64,000 nucleotides of DNA, from contig CBDBMH010000002.1 of NCBI GenBank assembly GCA_965207275.1, positions 1,054,001-1,118,000 of the forward strand. The letters run 5' to 3'. The DNA comes from Bin22 sp965207275 (GTDB lineage: Bacteria > Chloroflexota > Dehalococcoidia > Lucifugimonadales > UBA3495). A model generated the notes under the pieces. The model did no database searches, was not told the origin of the DNA, and saw only the letters and a program-made list of their open reading frames with translations. Positions 8,577 to 18,293 of this stretch are shown piece by piece (positions within the stretch are counted from its first letter, which is position 1; each line of letters begins with the position of its first letter). The translations under genes were made by a program, and so were the position numbers.

Positions 8577-8648
8577 TTGTTTTCTCCTCGGTCGGGGCGG
8601 CCGTGTATTGGTGACGCACCCAGATGTCGTTACGATTTCTTGTAACCA

Positions 8649-8677
8649 ATTATACGGATGACGGCAGGGGATTGCCA
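8649..8677 (-). promoter_or_regulatory. Probable promoter of prfB
   Basis: On the minus strand a perfect TATAAT (8654-8649) lies 17 bases after a weak -35 TGGCAA (8677-8672). The predicted leader to the prfB ATG is about 67 bases. Confidence 0.45.
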
Positions 8678-8822
8678 GTTGGGTCGGGTCTTCCAGTAAT
8701 GAGGTGATTGAATTGCCTTCAAATATGGGGGTTGGTAGAATGGCGTAGGTAAAACCGCATTCAATATCCATTGATCCTGGCAAGCCTTCAGATCGTATGC
8801 GCCAGGGACAAAGAGGCGTTCC

Positions 8823-9467
8823 TTGGAACTACTTTCCATAGCTCTGCTCGGCCTGGCTGCCTATCTCATCGGCTCCGTTTCCCCGTCGTACATCCTGGTG
8901 CACTATCTCAAGGGCATTGATATCAGGGAAGTGGGCAGCCGAAACGCCGGCACCCTGAACAGTTACCACCAACTGGGGGCCTGGTGGGCTGTCCTTGTTT
9001 TCCTGGTGGACGCAGGCAAGGCGGCCGTCGCCACGCTGCTACCGATGTGGGTGGGACTGCCGGAATGGGCTGCGTTGATTACCGCGCCCCTGGTTATAGT
9101 CGGGCACAACTGGACTTTGCTGCTGAAGTTCCGGGGCGGCAAAGGGGCCGCGTGCCTGATAGGGATCTGCCTGGCGCTGGCGCCGGCGGCAACCATGATT
9201 GCCATTATGCCCGGGGTGATTGTTCTGTTTCTGTCGAAGAACGCCATTGCGGCGCTGACGGCCGGATTTGCCCTGGCCAACGCGCTGCACCTGGCGGCCT
9301 GGCTGTTTAACCTGGAAGTCCTGGTTCGGTCGCCGGGATGGCAGCAGTTCACCCTGTGCCTGGCCCTGACCCTGTTTGTGGCGGTAGTGTACGGAATTTC
9401 GATCAAGGGACAACTGCTCGAAGCATTTCGCAGGAAGAGCGTCAGGCGGGCTTTCTACGGTTCCTGA
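8823..9467 (+). CDS. plsY: Acyl-phosphate:glycerol-3-phosphate acyltransferase PlsY
   Basis: 214 residues, a membrane protein with at least five hydrophobic helices. The PlsY motifs are present in order: EVGSRNAGTLNSYHQLG near 38-54 (family GSGNxGxTNxxR) and GHNWTLLLKFRGGKGAA near 96-112 (family GHxxPxFLxFKGGKG). It transfers an acyl group from acyl-phosphate to glycerol 3-phosphate, the first step of phospholipid synthesis. The start is a TTG with AAGAGG upstream. The motifs are somewhat diverged but the spacing is right. Confidence 0.85.
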   Translation: MELLSIALLGLAAYLIGSVSPSYILVHYLKGIDIREVGSRNAGTLNSYHQLGAWWAVLVFLVDAGKAAVATLLPMWVGLPEWAALITAPLVIVGHNWTLLLKFRGGKGAACLIGICLALAPAATMIAIMPGVIVLFLSKNAIAALTAGFALANALHLAAWLFNLEVLVRSPGWQQFTLCLALTLFVAVVYGISIKGQLLEAFRRKSVRRAFYGS

Positions 9468-9545
9468 ACCAGGTGCAATGGCCCGCGGGGACTGCCGCCC
9501 ACCCCGACAGCTTGCCGCCCGTTATATTTACCATGGCGGGTTGGT

Positions 9546-9551
9546 TATAAT
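9546..9551 (+). promoter_or_regulatory. Candidate -10 element for thrS
   Basis: A perfect TATAAT lies 79 bases before the thrS ATG. I cannot find a convincing -35 at the right distance. No T-box leader features (specifier loop, GGTGG antiterminator bulge) are visible. Confidence 0.35.
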
Positions 9552-9629
9552 TGCCTGGCGGGGTACAAGCAGGCGGGAGGAACGGTACATTTCCCCTGGC
9601 GACAACCCAAATTAGTGCAGGACAACTCT

Positions 9630-11381
9630 ATGCTGGACCACGGAGCAATTGACCAATCCAATGCGAACTCCACGGAGGCCCTGCGGCACCGGATGCGCCA
9701 TTCGGCGGCCCACGTAATGGCCGATGCCGTGCTACGCATCTTTCCGGAAGCCAAGATGGGGATCGGGCCGCCCACCCAGGACGGCTTCTACTACGACTTC
9801 GACGTTTCGCGCCCCTTCACTCCTGAAGACCTGGAGAGCATCGAAGGGCTAATGCGGGAGACCATATCCGCCCGTCAGCCTTTTGTTCGGGAGGAAATCA
9901 GCCGGGGCCAGGCGGCGGAACTGTTCGTCGATCAGCCCTACAAGCTGGAAATCATAAACGACCTGCCCGAAGATACAACGCTGAGCATTTACCGGCACGG
10001 GGAGTTCGTTGACCTGTGCCAGGGTCCCCACGTAGATGGCACCGCGGACATCCAGGCGGTGAAGCTGCTGAACATCGCCGGCGCCTACTGGCGGGGGGAC
10101 GAGCATCGTCCCATGCTCCAGCGCATTTACGGCACCGCGTGGGAAAGCAAGGAGGCCCTGGACAGCTATCTGACGCGGCTGGAAGAGGCGGAAAGGCGCG
10201 ATCATCGAACATTGGGACGACAGCTGGGGCTCTACTCCATCCACGAGGAAATTGGGCCGGGTTTGATAGTCTGGCACCCCAAGGGCGGCGTGGTGCGCGG
10301 CCTGGTGGAGGATTACTGGCGAGACATTCACTACCGCCACGACTATAGCATCGTTTATTCGCCCCATATAGGGCGGGCCCAACTCTGGCAGACCAGCGGT
10401 CACCTGGCCCACTACCGGGACAGCATGTATGCCCCGCTGGAGGTGGACGAGCAGGAGTATTTCCTGAAGCCCATGAACTGTCCCTTCCATATCATGGTGT
10501 ACCGATCCGCGCTGCGCAGCTATCGCGAACTGCCTCTGCGTATCGCCGAGCTGGGAACGGTGTACCGTTACGAGAGGAGTGGCGTTCTTCACGGCTTGAT
10601 GCGGGTGCGGGGATTCACGCAGGACGATGCCCACATCTTCTGCCTGCCCGAGCAGGTGGAGGACGAAGTGGGCGGGGTACTGGACCTGACCTTCGAATTG
10701 CTTGATGCCTTCGGTTTCAGCGACTATTCCATCTTCCTGTCAACCAGGCCCGACAGCTACGCCGGGGAACTGGAAATGTGGGACCACGCTACCGAGTCCC
10801 TGCGGCGCGCCCTGGAACAACGCAGCCTGGCTTTCGACATTGACGAAGGCGGCGGGGCGTTCTACGGGCCAAAAGTGGATATCAAGATCCAGGATGCGCT
10901 GGGCCGGGAGTGGCAATGCACCACGGTCCAGTTCGACTTCAACCTGCCGGAGCGGTTCGACTTGTCCTTCATGGATCCGGAGGGAGGTCGCAGCCGGCCC
11001 TACATGGTCCACCGGGCCATCCTCGGTTCCCTGGAACGGTTCCTGGGGGTACTGATCGAACACTACGCCGGGGCTTTCCCGCTGTGGCTGGCTCCCGTCC
11101 AGGCCACGGTCATCCCAATAGCTGACCGGCACCTGGAGTACGCCGAATCGGTAAAGGGCCAGCTTGAATCCCAAGGATTCCGCGCCGAAGTGGACAGCCG
11201 CAGCGAGCGCATGAACCTGAAGATTCGGAATGCCCAGCTTCAAAAGGTGCCGTACATGCTGGTGGTGGGAGACCGGGAGCAGGAAGACGGAGCGGTAGCC
11301 GTACGTACCCGGGAAGGGGGCAATCTGGGCGCGATGCCGCTGGACGAATTGCTGGCAAGGCTGGCAGAGGAGTTGGAGTAA
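9630..11381 (+). CDS. thrS: Threonyl-tRNA synthetase lacking the N-terminal TGS domain
   Basis: 583 residues from the ATG at 9630, preceded by AGGA at good spacing; a GTG at 9615 is possible but has no Shine-Dalgarno. The protein begins directly with the editing (SAD) domain, with HSAAH near 24-28 and the LCQGPHV motif. The class II catalytic core follows, with zinc ligands in NCPFHIMVY (about C284), DDAHIFC and PYMVHRAIL, and then the anticodon-binding domain. E. coli ThrS is 642 residues, and the difference equals the missing TGS domain. The stop is one base before the next gene, indicating translational coupling. Confidence 0.95.
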   Translation: MLDHGAIDQSNANSTEALRHRMRHSAAHVMADAVLRIFPEAKMGIGPPTQDGFYYDFDVSRPFTPEDLESIEGLMRETISARQPFVREEISRGQAAELFVDQPYKLEIINDLPEDTTLSIYRHGEFVDLCQGPHVDGTADIQAVKLLNIAGAYWRGDEHRPMLQRIYGTAWESKEALDSYLTRLEEAERRDHRTLGRQLGLYSIHEEIGPGLIVWHPKGGVVRGLVEDYWRDIHYRHDYSIVYSPHIGRAQLWQTSGHLAHYRDSMYAPLEVDEQEYFLKPMNCPFHIMVYRSALRSYRELPLRIAELGTVYRYERSGVLHGLMRVRGFTQDDAHIFCLPEQVEDEVGGVLDLTFELLDAFGFSDYSIFLSTRPDSYAGELEMWDHATESLRRALEQRSLAFDIDEGGGAFYGPKVDIKIQDALGREWQCTTVQFDFNLPERFDLSFMDPEGGRSRPYMVHRAILGSLERFLGVLIEHYAGAFPLWLAPVQATVIPIADRHLEYAESVKGQLESQGFRAEVDSRSERMNLKIRNAQLQKVPYMLVVGDREQEDGAVAVRTREGGNLGAMPLDELLARLAEELE

Positions 11382-11382
11382 G

Positions 11383-13443
11383 ATGCCCAACCGCTTAATT
11401 GACGAGACCAGCCCCTACCTGCTGCAGCACGCACATAACCCCGTTGACTGGTACCCGTGGGGGGAGGAGGCGCTGTCCCGGTCTAAGGATGAGGACAAGC
11501 CCATCCTGCTGAGCATTGGGTACTCCGCCTGCCACTGGTGCCACGTGATGGAGCGGGAGTCATTCGAGGACGAGACCATTGCCAGTCTGATGAACGCCAA
11601 CTTCGTCAACGTAAAGGTGGACCGGGAGGAACGGCCGGACCTGGACGCGGTGTACATGGAGGCGGTTCAGATGCTGACCGGCAGCGGGGGCTGGCCCATG
11701 ACCGTCTTTCTCACGCCGGAGGGCAAGCCCTTCTACGGCGGCACCTATTTCCCGCCCACGGACCGGATGAATATGCCGGGCTTTCCCCGGTTGCTGCTGG
11801 CGGTGACCGAAGCCTACCGCACCAACCGGGGGGAAATAGAACGGGTAACGAATCAACTTACCGAGCAGATGGGCCGCTCGGCCCAGCCTGCCCAAGGAAG
11901 TGGCTTGCTTTCAGCGGATATTCTGCACGAAGCGTCCTCGCGGCTGGCAGCCAACTTCGATTACCAGAACGGCGGCTTTGGCGCGGCGCCCAAGTTTCCC
12001 CAGCCGATGACACCCGAATTCCTGCTTCGCTATTACCACCACGGCCACAGTCCCCGGGCCCTGGAAATGGTGGAAATGACGCTGGTGAAGATGGCCTACG
12101 GCGGCATGTACGACCAGTTGGGCGGTGGATTTCACCGCTACTCCACCGATGCCTTCTGGCTGGTACCCCATTTCGAGAAGATGCTGTACGACAATGCCCT
12201 GCTGGCCCGCCTGTACCTGCATGCCTGGCAGATTACCGGCAGGAATCTGTACCGCCGCATAACCGAAGAGACCCTGGACTACGTTCTCCGAGAGATGACC
12301 GACCCGCTGGGCGGCTTCTACTCGGCCCAGGACGCCGACAGCGAAGGCGTGGAGGGCAAGTTCTTCGTCTGGTCTCCGGACGAGATTCGGGAAGTCCTGG
12401 GCGAGGCCGACGGCAATATGCTGGGCGGCTTCTATGGAGTCACCGACGCCGGGAACTTCGAAGGGGCCAACATCCTGAACATTCCTCAGGAACCGGAAGG
12501 CTTTGCGCTGGAGCACGGTATAAGCGAGGACGAACTGACCGCACTCATTGCCCGGGGCAAGCCAAAGCTGCTGGAAGAACGGGAGAACCGCATACATCCC
12601 TTCCGCGACGACAAGGTAATAGCATCCTGGAACGGCCTAATGCTGCGGGCCTTTGCCGAAGCCGGCGCAGCGCTAAAACGCGCGGACTATCTGGCGGCTG
12701 CTTCGGCCAATGGCCGCTTCCTGAACCAGGAGATGATTGTCGACGGTGGCCTATTGCGCACCTACCGGGAAGGGCAAGCCAAGATACCGGGCTACCTGGA
12801 AGATTATGCCTGCGTGGCGGACGGCTTCCTGGCGTTGCATGAGGCCACGCTCCAGCAGGAGTGGTTGGACCGTGCGGTAGCCCTGGCCAACAGAATGATT
12901 TCTCTGTTCTGGGACGAGGGCGTCGGCGGGTTCTACGACACGGGTTCTGAGCACGAGAGCCTGGTTACCCGCCCGCGGGATGTATTCGACAACGCTCAAC
13001 CGTGCGGCGGATCCGTGGCCTCGGAGGTGTTGCTGAAGCTGGCAATCATCACCGGCGACGAAGACTACAACCTGAAGGCTTCTCAGCCGTTGCGGGCCCT
13101 CGGCAGGCTCATGACCCAGGCACCTGGCGGGGCAGCCTACTGGCTGGGGGTGCTGGATTTCTACGTCTCACTGCCCAGGGAAATCGCCATTGTCGGCGAC
13201 CTGGAAAGTGAGGACGTGGGTGCGTTGCTGGATGCCGTTCACCGCCGGTACCTGCCCAACAAGGTGCTGGTGGGCGCCCCTGGCGATGCGGAGAATGCTG
13301 ATGTCCCGCCAGGGTATAAAATTCCCCTGCTGGCGGAGCGGGGAATGGTTAATGGCAGGGCCACCGCCTACGTTTGCCAGAATTACGTCTGCCAACTGCC
13401 CGTTACCGACCCCCAATCGCTGGCCGAGCAGCTGGATTCCTAG
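11383..13443 (+). CDS. DUF255 thioredoxin-domain protein (YyaL/SPATA20 family)
   Basis: 686 residues, typical of this family. The N-terminus (NRLIDETSPYLLQHAHNPVDW) and the thioredoxin-like CHWC motif (C50, C53) are diagnostic. GGWPMTVFLTP and GGTYFPP follow, then a long alpha/alpha barrel domain resembling glycoside hydrolase or epimerase folds, beginning near residue 180. The biochemical role of the family is not established. It starts one base after the thrS stop, so it is probably translated by coupling. Confidence 0.9.
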   Translation: MPNRLIDETSPYLLQHAHNPVDWYPWGEEALSRSKDEDKPILLSIGYSACHWCHVMERESFEDETIASLMNANFVNVKVDREERPDLDAVYMEAVQMLTGSGGWPMTVFLTPEGKPFYGGTYFPPTDRMNMPGFPRLLLAVTEAYRTNRGEIERVTNQLTEQMGRSAQPAQGSGLLSADILHEASSRLAANFDYQNGGFGAAPKFPQPMTPEFLLRYYHHGHSPRALEMVEMTLVKMAYGGMYDQLGGGFHRYSTDAFWLVPHFEKMLYDNALLARLYLHAWQITGRNLYRRITEETLDYVLREMTDPLGGFYSAQDADSEGVEGKFFVWSPDEIREVLGEADGNMLGGFYGVTDAGNFEGANILNIPQEPEGFALEHGISEDELTALIARGKPKLLEERENRIHPFRDDKVIASWNGLMLRAFAEAGAALKRADYLAAASANGRFLNQEMIVDGGLLRTYREGQAKIPGYLEDYACVADGFLALHEATLQQEWLDRAVALANRMISLFWDEGVGGFYDTGSEHESLVTRPRDVFDNAQPCGGSVASEVLLKLAIITGDEDYNLKASQPLRALGRLMTQAPGGAAYWLGVLDFYVSLPREIAIVGDLESEDVGALLDAVHRRYLPNKVLVGAPGDAENADVPPGYKIPLLAERGMVNGRATAYVCQNYVCQLPVTDPQSLAEQLDS

Positions 13444-13473
13444 CTCGCAAGCGCAAATAACGATCCATGCACT

Positions 13474-14991
13474 TTATTCGTCAATCCGGTTGAAGCGGAC
13501 TCGCAATACCGGAGTGTCTGCTGTTCGCTCCACAGGCACTTTTGCCCATTCGGCGATGCGATAACCCACTACCCATGCGATTCCCTGCTTTCCCACCAGC
13601 AGGGGTACCCTGTCGCGCCACGCCCGGGGTACCTTTGCGTCGATATAAAAATTGTGTAATCGCTTCATGGTGGCCATACCAAGTGGCTGAAATCGGTCAC
13701 CCTCCAACCGTTTACGCACCTGGAGGTCCGAGCCCAGGGCCGCAGGGTCAAAATAGGCGGTAAAGTCGTCGGGCTGACGCAAATCGGGAATCTGTGACGC
13801 CACCAGTTGCTCCAGAGCCACACACCATTGCCCATAGAAATGAATGCCATTTGCTGGCGCAATATTATGGGGCAGTGCTGGAGAATCGTCGGCCAGGTCT
13901 GGGAATGGGCATTCGGAAGCTGAGTCGGGGACCGACTCGGTCCTATAGATTGATATCCTGTCGGAGGACAGGTCCAGGGTTACGTTCCCGGGAAGCGTCA
14001 AGTTTCCGGCGGAGCGGTCGGAGCAGGCGAACTCGGTCATGCTCCGCAGATGGCTCTCTCCCAGCCGCCGGGAATCGCCTTTCGCCGTCACGTAGGCCCG
14101 CCGGAGGGCCAGTCTTTGCATGGCCGGGTGAAGGCGGTCGAAGGACTGCCGAAGGAAGCTGACGGCAGGCGGCGACGCCGGGCGGGCGGCGGCATTTTCG
14201 TCATCACCAATGAGATGGTCCCAAACTCGCTCCAGTTCGGACTCCATGAAGTCCAGATCCAGGGAGGCGGTATTTGCGAGCCGGACCAGGGCATCGCGCA
14301 CCCGCGGGTTGTAATCACTGGCGATGAGCGGCATAAGCTGCTGCCGGACCCGGTTGCGGGTAAACCGAAAGAGGAGGTTTCCGCTGTCCTCGCGGTAGCT
14401 CCGGCCCAGCTCTGTGCAGTATTCCACCGAGTCCGCCTTGGACACCCCTAGAAGGGGGCGGAAGATGACCGGGGTGTCCAGTCCGGTAGGCCAGGGCCAG
14501 GGGGCGGTTTCCATCATGCCCCGCAGGCCGTGCAGCCCGGACCCCCGCATTATGTGAAGCAGCACTGTCTCAGCCAGGTCGTCGGAGGTGTGGCCGACGG
14601 CCACGGCCGGCGCTCCGACCCGGTGGGCCACCTCGGCCAGGAAGCGGTATCGCATCTCCCGTGCGCCCTGCTCGAAGGAGGAGATGCCCTGCTCCCGCTG
14701 GTAGGCGATGGGGTCCTGCTTATCCACACTGAAAGGCAGGCCGAGTTCCCGGGCCATAGCCGCGACGAACCGGGCGTCTTCGTCGGCTTCCTCTCCGCGG
14801 AAGTCGTGGTTCAGGTGGGCGACGTGCAGGGAAAATCCCAGGGTTTGCCGCAGGCGATTCAGGCTGTACAGCAGGGCTGAGGAATCGGCCCCCCCGGATA
14901 CGCCCACCACCAGGGAGGCGTCGCGACCGTTCAGCCCGCTCCGCTCGAGGGCGGCGGCCACCTTCCGGTCAACTTGGGCGACGACGGGCAT
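13474..14991 (-). CDS. tilS: tRNA(Ile)-lysidine synthase
   Basis: 505 residues. The PP-loop VSGGADSSAL is at 31-40, followed by HLNHDFRGEEADEDARF and the TilS motif VAVGHTSDDLAETVLLHIMRGSGLHGLRGM. The C-terminal substrate-binding domains extend to the end. It converts C34 of tRNA-Ile2 (CAU) to lysidine so that it reads AUA. It is last of a three-gene minus-strand operon, starting 12 bases after the phosphatase gene. Confidence 0.93.
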   Translation of the reverse strand: MPVVAQVDRKVAAALERSGLNGRDASLVVGVSGGADSSALLYSLNRLRQTLGFSLHVAHLNHDFRGEEADEDARFVAAMARELGLPFSVDKQDPIAYQREQGISSFEQGAREMRYRFLAEVAHRVGAPAVAVGHTSDDLAETVLLHIMRGSGLHGLRGMMETAPWPWPTGLDTPVIFRPLLGVSKADSVEYCTELGRSYREDSGNLLFRFTRNRVRQQLMPLIASDYNPRVRDALVRLANTASLDLDFMESELERVWDHLIGDDENAAARPASPPAVSFLRQSFDRLHPAMQRLALRRAYVTAKGDSRRLGESHLRSMTEFACSDRSAGNLTLPGNVTLDLSSDRISIYRTESVPDSASECPFPDLADDSPALPHNIAPANGIHFYGQWCVALEQLVASQIPDLRQPDDFTAYFDPAALGSDLQVRKRLEGDRFQPLGMATMKRLHNFYIDAKVPRAWRDRVPLLVGKQGIAWVVGYRIAEWAKVPVERTADTPVLRVRFNRIDE

Positions 14992-15003
14992 GGCTATCGG
15001 CCG

Positions 15004-15633
15004 CTAGTCGTTGCTGGGGGGACTCTGCCCCAACAGGTGGCAGGTGGAGTTGTAGGTGAGCAAGCGGGGGCCCCTGGAGTCCATTTCAAAAACGCTGACG
15101 GATCCCAGGGCAAGGCGCAATCGGTGGAAATTGGCCAGGGGAATCCCCAGGACCTTGCCGCAGATGGCCCGGATGGTGAAGTTGTGGGAGACGACGGCCA
15201 GGTTATCCTCGTGTCTGTGCGCTTCCTGCAGTTCCAGGATAGCCTGCCAGGACCGTTCCTCGAGAGTCACCAGCGACTCTCCGCCAGGCATGACCACGGT
15301 CTCCGGGCTCCTGTTCCAGGTATCAAACACTTTTGGCCAGCCCGCCCGCATCTCCTCTCCGGTCACGCCTTCAAGTTCTCCGAGGGCCAGTTCCTTCAGG
15401 CCGTCGTGGGTATTGACTGGCAACCCCAGGCACTGGCCTATTTCGCTGGCTACCTGCCTGGTCCGAGTCAGGGGGCTGGCGTAGATTGCGGCCAGGTCCC
15501 ATTCCCTGGCCGCTTGGGCGATCACCTTTGCCTGTTCGACGCCGGCGGCGTTCAGCAGGGTGTCGTATTGGCCCTGGAATCGACCCAGCTTGTTCCATTC
15601 GGTCTCGCCGTGGCGGACCAGGTAAAATTTCAC
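15004..15633 (-). CDS. Histidine phosphatase (phosphoglycerate-mutase-like)
   Basis: 209 residues. The phosphohistidine motif RHGETEWN is at 7-14, the SPLTRTRQVA arginine motif is near 53-62, and the second catalytic His lies in VVSHNFTIRAI near 149. Its size and motifs fit the broad-specificity GpmB/CobC-like branch, and the substrate cannot be read from sequence. The start overlaps the stop of the CorC-like gene by 4 bases. Grouping with tilS looks like operon packing rather than shared function. Confidence 0.88.
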   Translation of the reverse strand: MKFYLVRHGETEWNKLGRFQGQYDTLLNAAGVEQAKVIAQAAREWDLAAIYASPLTRTRQVASEIGQCLGLPVNTHDGLKELALGELEGVTGEEMRAGWPKVFDTWNRSPETVVMPGGESLVTLEERSWQAILELQEAHRHEDNLAVVSHNFTIRAICGKVLGIPLANFHRLRLALGSVSVFEMDSRGPRLLTYNSTCHLLGQSPPSND

Positions 15634-16913
15634 GTTGTTTCTCCGGCGCTCAGACTGGGTACCCGCTGCGCCAGGACTTCCTCTATTCTGACACCGTTCA
15701 TAGAACGCACGGTCAGCTTCAGGTCACCATACTCGAGAATTTCGCCGGCTTCAGGAATGTATCCCAACTGGTCGAGGACAAAACCCGCCACAGTCTGGTA
15801 ATCGCCTTCGGGCAGATCGAGTTTGAGCCGGTCATTGGCGCCGATGATGGTCATGCCGGCGTTCAATCGGTATGTGTTCTCGTCTATCTCCGAGAATTCC
15901 TCAAGCTCCTCATCGCGTTCTTCGTCCACCTGGCCGACGATTACCGACAGGTTTTGCTTCAGGGTTACCAGGCCCGCTATGCCGCCGAATTCGTCCACGG
16001 TAAGGACCAGCCCGTAGCCACCCTGCTGCATTTCGGAGAAGGTGTCGGCCACCGTCTTGGTCTCAGGGACGAAGTAGGCATCTCGCAGCAGTTCGGTGAC
16101 ACTGTCTTCCAGTTCCATATGGCCCCTTCCCAGGGCAAGGAGCACGTCCTTGTTGGAGAGGACGCCAACAACATTCTCCGTATCACCCGCATATACCGGG
16201 AAGCGGGTGTGGTTGTATTGTGCGTAAAGGGCGAGAAAGTTCTGTAGGGTCATACCATGTTCCACCCACACTATCTCGGTCCTGGGCGTCATTATTTCCT
16301 GCACCTTCTGGTCGCCGAACCTGAAGACCTTGTTGAGCAGTTCGGCCTCTGTCTGTTCCACTGCGCCCGTCTGAGCCCCCACTTCAATCAGCGAACGTAT
16401 TTCACCCTCGCTTACCGCTGCGTTGGAATTGGTGATGCCCATGATGCGGGTGAAGGCGTTGGTGATGGCCTGGAGAACTCTTACACCTGGCGAGAGGAAG
16501 AATTCGACCAGGGTGAGCGGCCTGGCGTAGGCAAAGGCCAGGGTCTCCGACCGGTTCCAGGCCACAGTCTTGGGCAAAGTCTCACTGAAAATGAGCAGGA
16601 GCAGGGTTACTCCCACGGTGGAAACAATAACCGCCACGCTTTCGTTGGCGATCATGTTCAAGGCGATGGCTGTGCCCAGGGCGGCGGCGGCGGTGTTGAC
16701 CAGATTGTTGCTAAGCAGGACAGTGGCAAGCAGACGTTCGGGGCGGGATATCAGGCGTTCCACCAGCCTGGCGTTGCGCCGGCCAATGCTGATCAAGTGG
16801 ATCAGTCTGGCCCTGGACAGGGCGATGAATGCGGTCTCCGACGAGGAGAAGAATGCGGACAAGAACAGGCAAAGTACAAGGAGGGCTAACTTGCCTAAAT
16901 CCTCAGACTCCAT
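15630..16913 (-). CDS. CNNM/CorC-type membrane protein with CBS pair
   Basis: 427 residues. The N-terminal DUF21 (CNNM) membrane domain has hydrophobic helices near 8-28, 60-85 and 90-115, with the signature FFSSSETAF near 21-29. Two CBS domains follow (MTPRTEIVWV near 207, and a second half near 270-335) and a C-terminal CorC_HlyC domain (about 345-420). The family includes magnesium/cobalt efflux proteins and proteins annotated as hemolysin C. It is first gene of the operon with the phosphatase and tilS. Confidence 0.88.
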   Translation of the reverse strand: MESEDLGKLALLVLCLFLSAFFSSSETAFIALSRARLIHLISIGRRNARLVERLISRPERLLATVLLSNNLVNTAAAALGTAIALNMIANESVAVIVSTVGVTLLLLIFSETLPKTVAWNRSETLAFAYARPLTLVEFFLSPGVRVLQAITNAFTRIMGITNSNAAVSEGEIRSLIEVGAQTGAVEQTEAELLNKVFRFGDQKVQEIMTPRTEIVWVEHGMTLQNFLALYAQYNHTRFPVYAGDTENVVGVLSNKDVLLALGRGHMELEDSVTELLRDAYFVPETKTVADTFSEMQQGGYGLVLTVDEFGGIAGLVTLKQNLSVIVGQVDEERDEELEEFSEIDENTYRLNAGMTIIGANDRLKLDLPEGDYQTVAGFVLDQLGYIPEAGEILEYGDLKLTVRSMNGVRIEEVLAQRVPSLSAGETT

Positions 16914-17025
16914 TTTGAAACCCTTAGGCCTCCTGAAGGTTTAATGTTTATATCCATGACACCGGATAAAGGCGACACGGCCTTGATGGAATGGATGATA
17001 GCATTGGGGCAATTTCGATGTAAAG

Positions 17026-17076
17026 TTGACCCTTGCCAGCGCTGAACTTAGTATGAGATTGCTTCGGCTCTATAAT
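17026..17076 (+). promoter_or_regulatory. Two candidate promoters upstream of tsaD
   Basis: P1: TTGACC (17026-17031), a 17-base spacer, TAGTAT (17049-17054). P2: a perfect TATAAT (17071-17076) with only a weak TTAGTA at the -35 position. Both lie in the 250-base gap between divergent genes and would give leaders of about 80-105 bases. Confidence 0.5.
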
Positions 17077-17163
17077 CGCCTCTATTGAGCTCGGTTACGG
17101 AAGGGGGTGAATAGCCTTTCCGCAGGGAGAAGCAACTCCTTTTGTATCTGAAAAGGACAGACA

Positions 17164-18228
17164 ATGGGACTGAAAGTTCTGGGCATTGAAACCTCATGCG
17201 ACGAAACGGCTGTGGGAGTGGTGGAAGACGGGCGGAGTCTGCTTTCCAACATTGTGTCGTCGCAGGTGGAACTGCATGCTCCCTACGGCGGCGTGGTGCC
17301 GGAGGTGGCCTCCAGACAGCATATAAGGGACATGGCGCCGGCCCTCCAGAGAGCCTTGGCGGACAGCGGCCTAGACCTTTCGGACATTGACGTCGTGGCG
17401 GCAACCTACGGCCCTGGCCTGGCCGGTTCGCTGATTACGGGCCTGAACACGGCCAAGGCCCTGTCCCTGTCCCTGGGCAAACCCCTGGTGGGCGTCAATC
17501 ACCTGGAAGGACACATATATGCGTCCTGGCTGGCCAGGGGGGATGAAGATCATCCCGAGGATTCCCCGGGATTTCCGCTGGCCTGCCTGGTGGCTTCCGG
17601 GGGGCACACCGACCTGATATTGATGGAAGGGCACGGCGTTTACCGTCTGGTGGGCCGTACTCGCGACGACGCGGCAGGCGAGGCCTTTGACAAGGCGGCC
17701 CGCATACTCGGTTTGGGATTCCCTGGCGGCCCTGAGATTCAAAAGGCGTCCCAGGGCCACGACGGAACCGAGTTTTCTCCCCTGCCCCGGGCGTGGATGC
17801 GGGATACCCTGGACTTCAGCTTCAGCGGTGTGAAAACCGCTCTGCTTCACCTGGCCCAGGCGGAGGGCTTGTACCCGGGCGACCCGGAGGCCGAAAAAAC
17901 CGGGGAAATGCGGGACAACATTGACCGGCTGGTGGGGGAGATGGCCGCAAACTTTCAGGAAGCGGTGGTAGAGGTGATGGTGGTCAAGACCCTGGAAATG
18001 GCCCGCCGCTACAAGGCAAAGGGAATCGTGCTGGGAGGCGGCGTGACGGCCAACGCCAGGCTGAGGGCGGAAATTACCAGGGCATCCCAACTGCCCGTGA
18101 TAATTCCTCCCCCGGTGCTATGCACAGACAACGGGGCTATGATTGCAGCGTGCGCCTACTTCCAGTTCGAAAGGGGCGACGAATACGGCCTTGAACTGGA
18201 CATAGACCCGGCGCTACCTTTGGGCTGA
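17164..18228 (+). CDS. tsaD: tRNA N6-threonylcarbamoyladenosine transferase TsaD
   Basis: 354 residues. The ASKHA fold begins with VLGIETSCDETAVGVV. The metal-binding HxxxH is H113/H117 in NHLEGH, and the ATP-binding motifs ASGGHTDLIL and LGGGVTANARLR are present. It transfers threonylcarbamoyl to A37 of ANN-decoding tRNAs. AAAGGA precedes the ATG. It is probably a single-gene transcript: the next gene is convergent, with a 65-base gap. Confidence 0.95.
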   Translation: MGLKVLGIETSCDETAVGVVEDGRSLLSNIVSSQVELHAPYGGVVPEVASRQHIRDMAPALQRALADSGLDLSDIDVVAATYGPGLAGSLITGLNTAKALSLSLGKPLVGVNHLEGHIYASWLARGDEDHPEDSPGFPLACLVASGGHTDLILMEGHGVYRLVGRTRDDAAGEAFDKAARILGLGFPGGPEIQKASQGHDGTEFSPLPRAWMRDTLDFSFSGVKTALLHLAQAEGLYPGDPEAEKTGEMRDNIDRLVGEMAANFQEAVVEVMVVKTLEMARRYKAKGIVLGGGVTANARLRAEITRASQLPVIIPPPVLCTDNGAMIAACAYFQFERGDEYGLELDIDPALPLG

Positions 18229-18293
18229 CCCGGAGCGTACGGCAAGGGCCTGGGCCGGTTCACTAATGGTGTCACCGCATAAGGGCTAACGAA

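Noticed and set aside
9468..9629. T-box leader upstream of thrS
   Set aside because: No GGTGG-type antiterminator core and no specifier-loop layout; the leader is too short.
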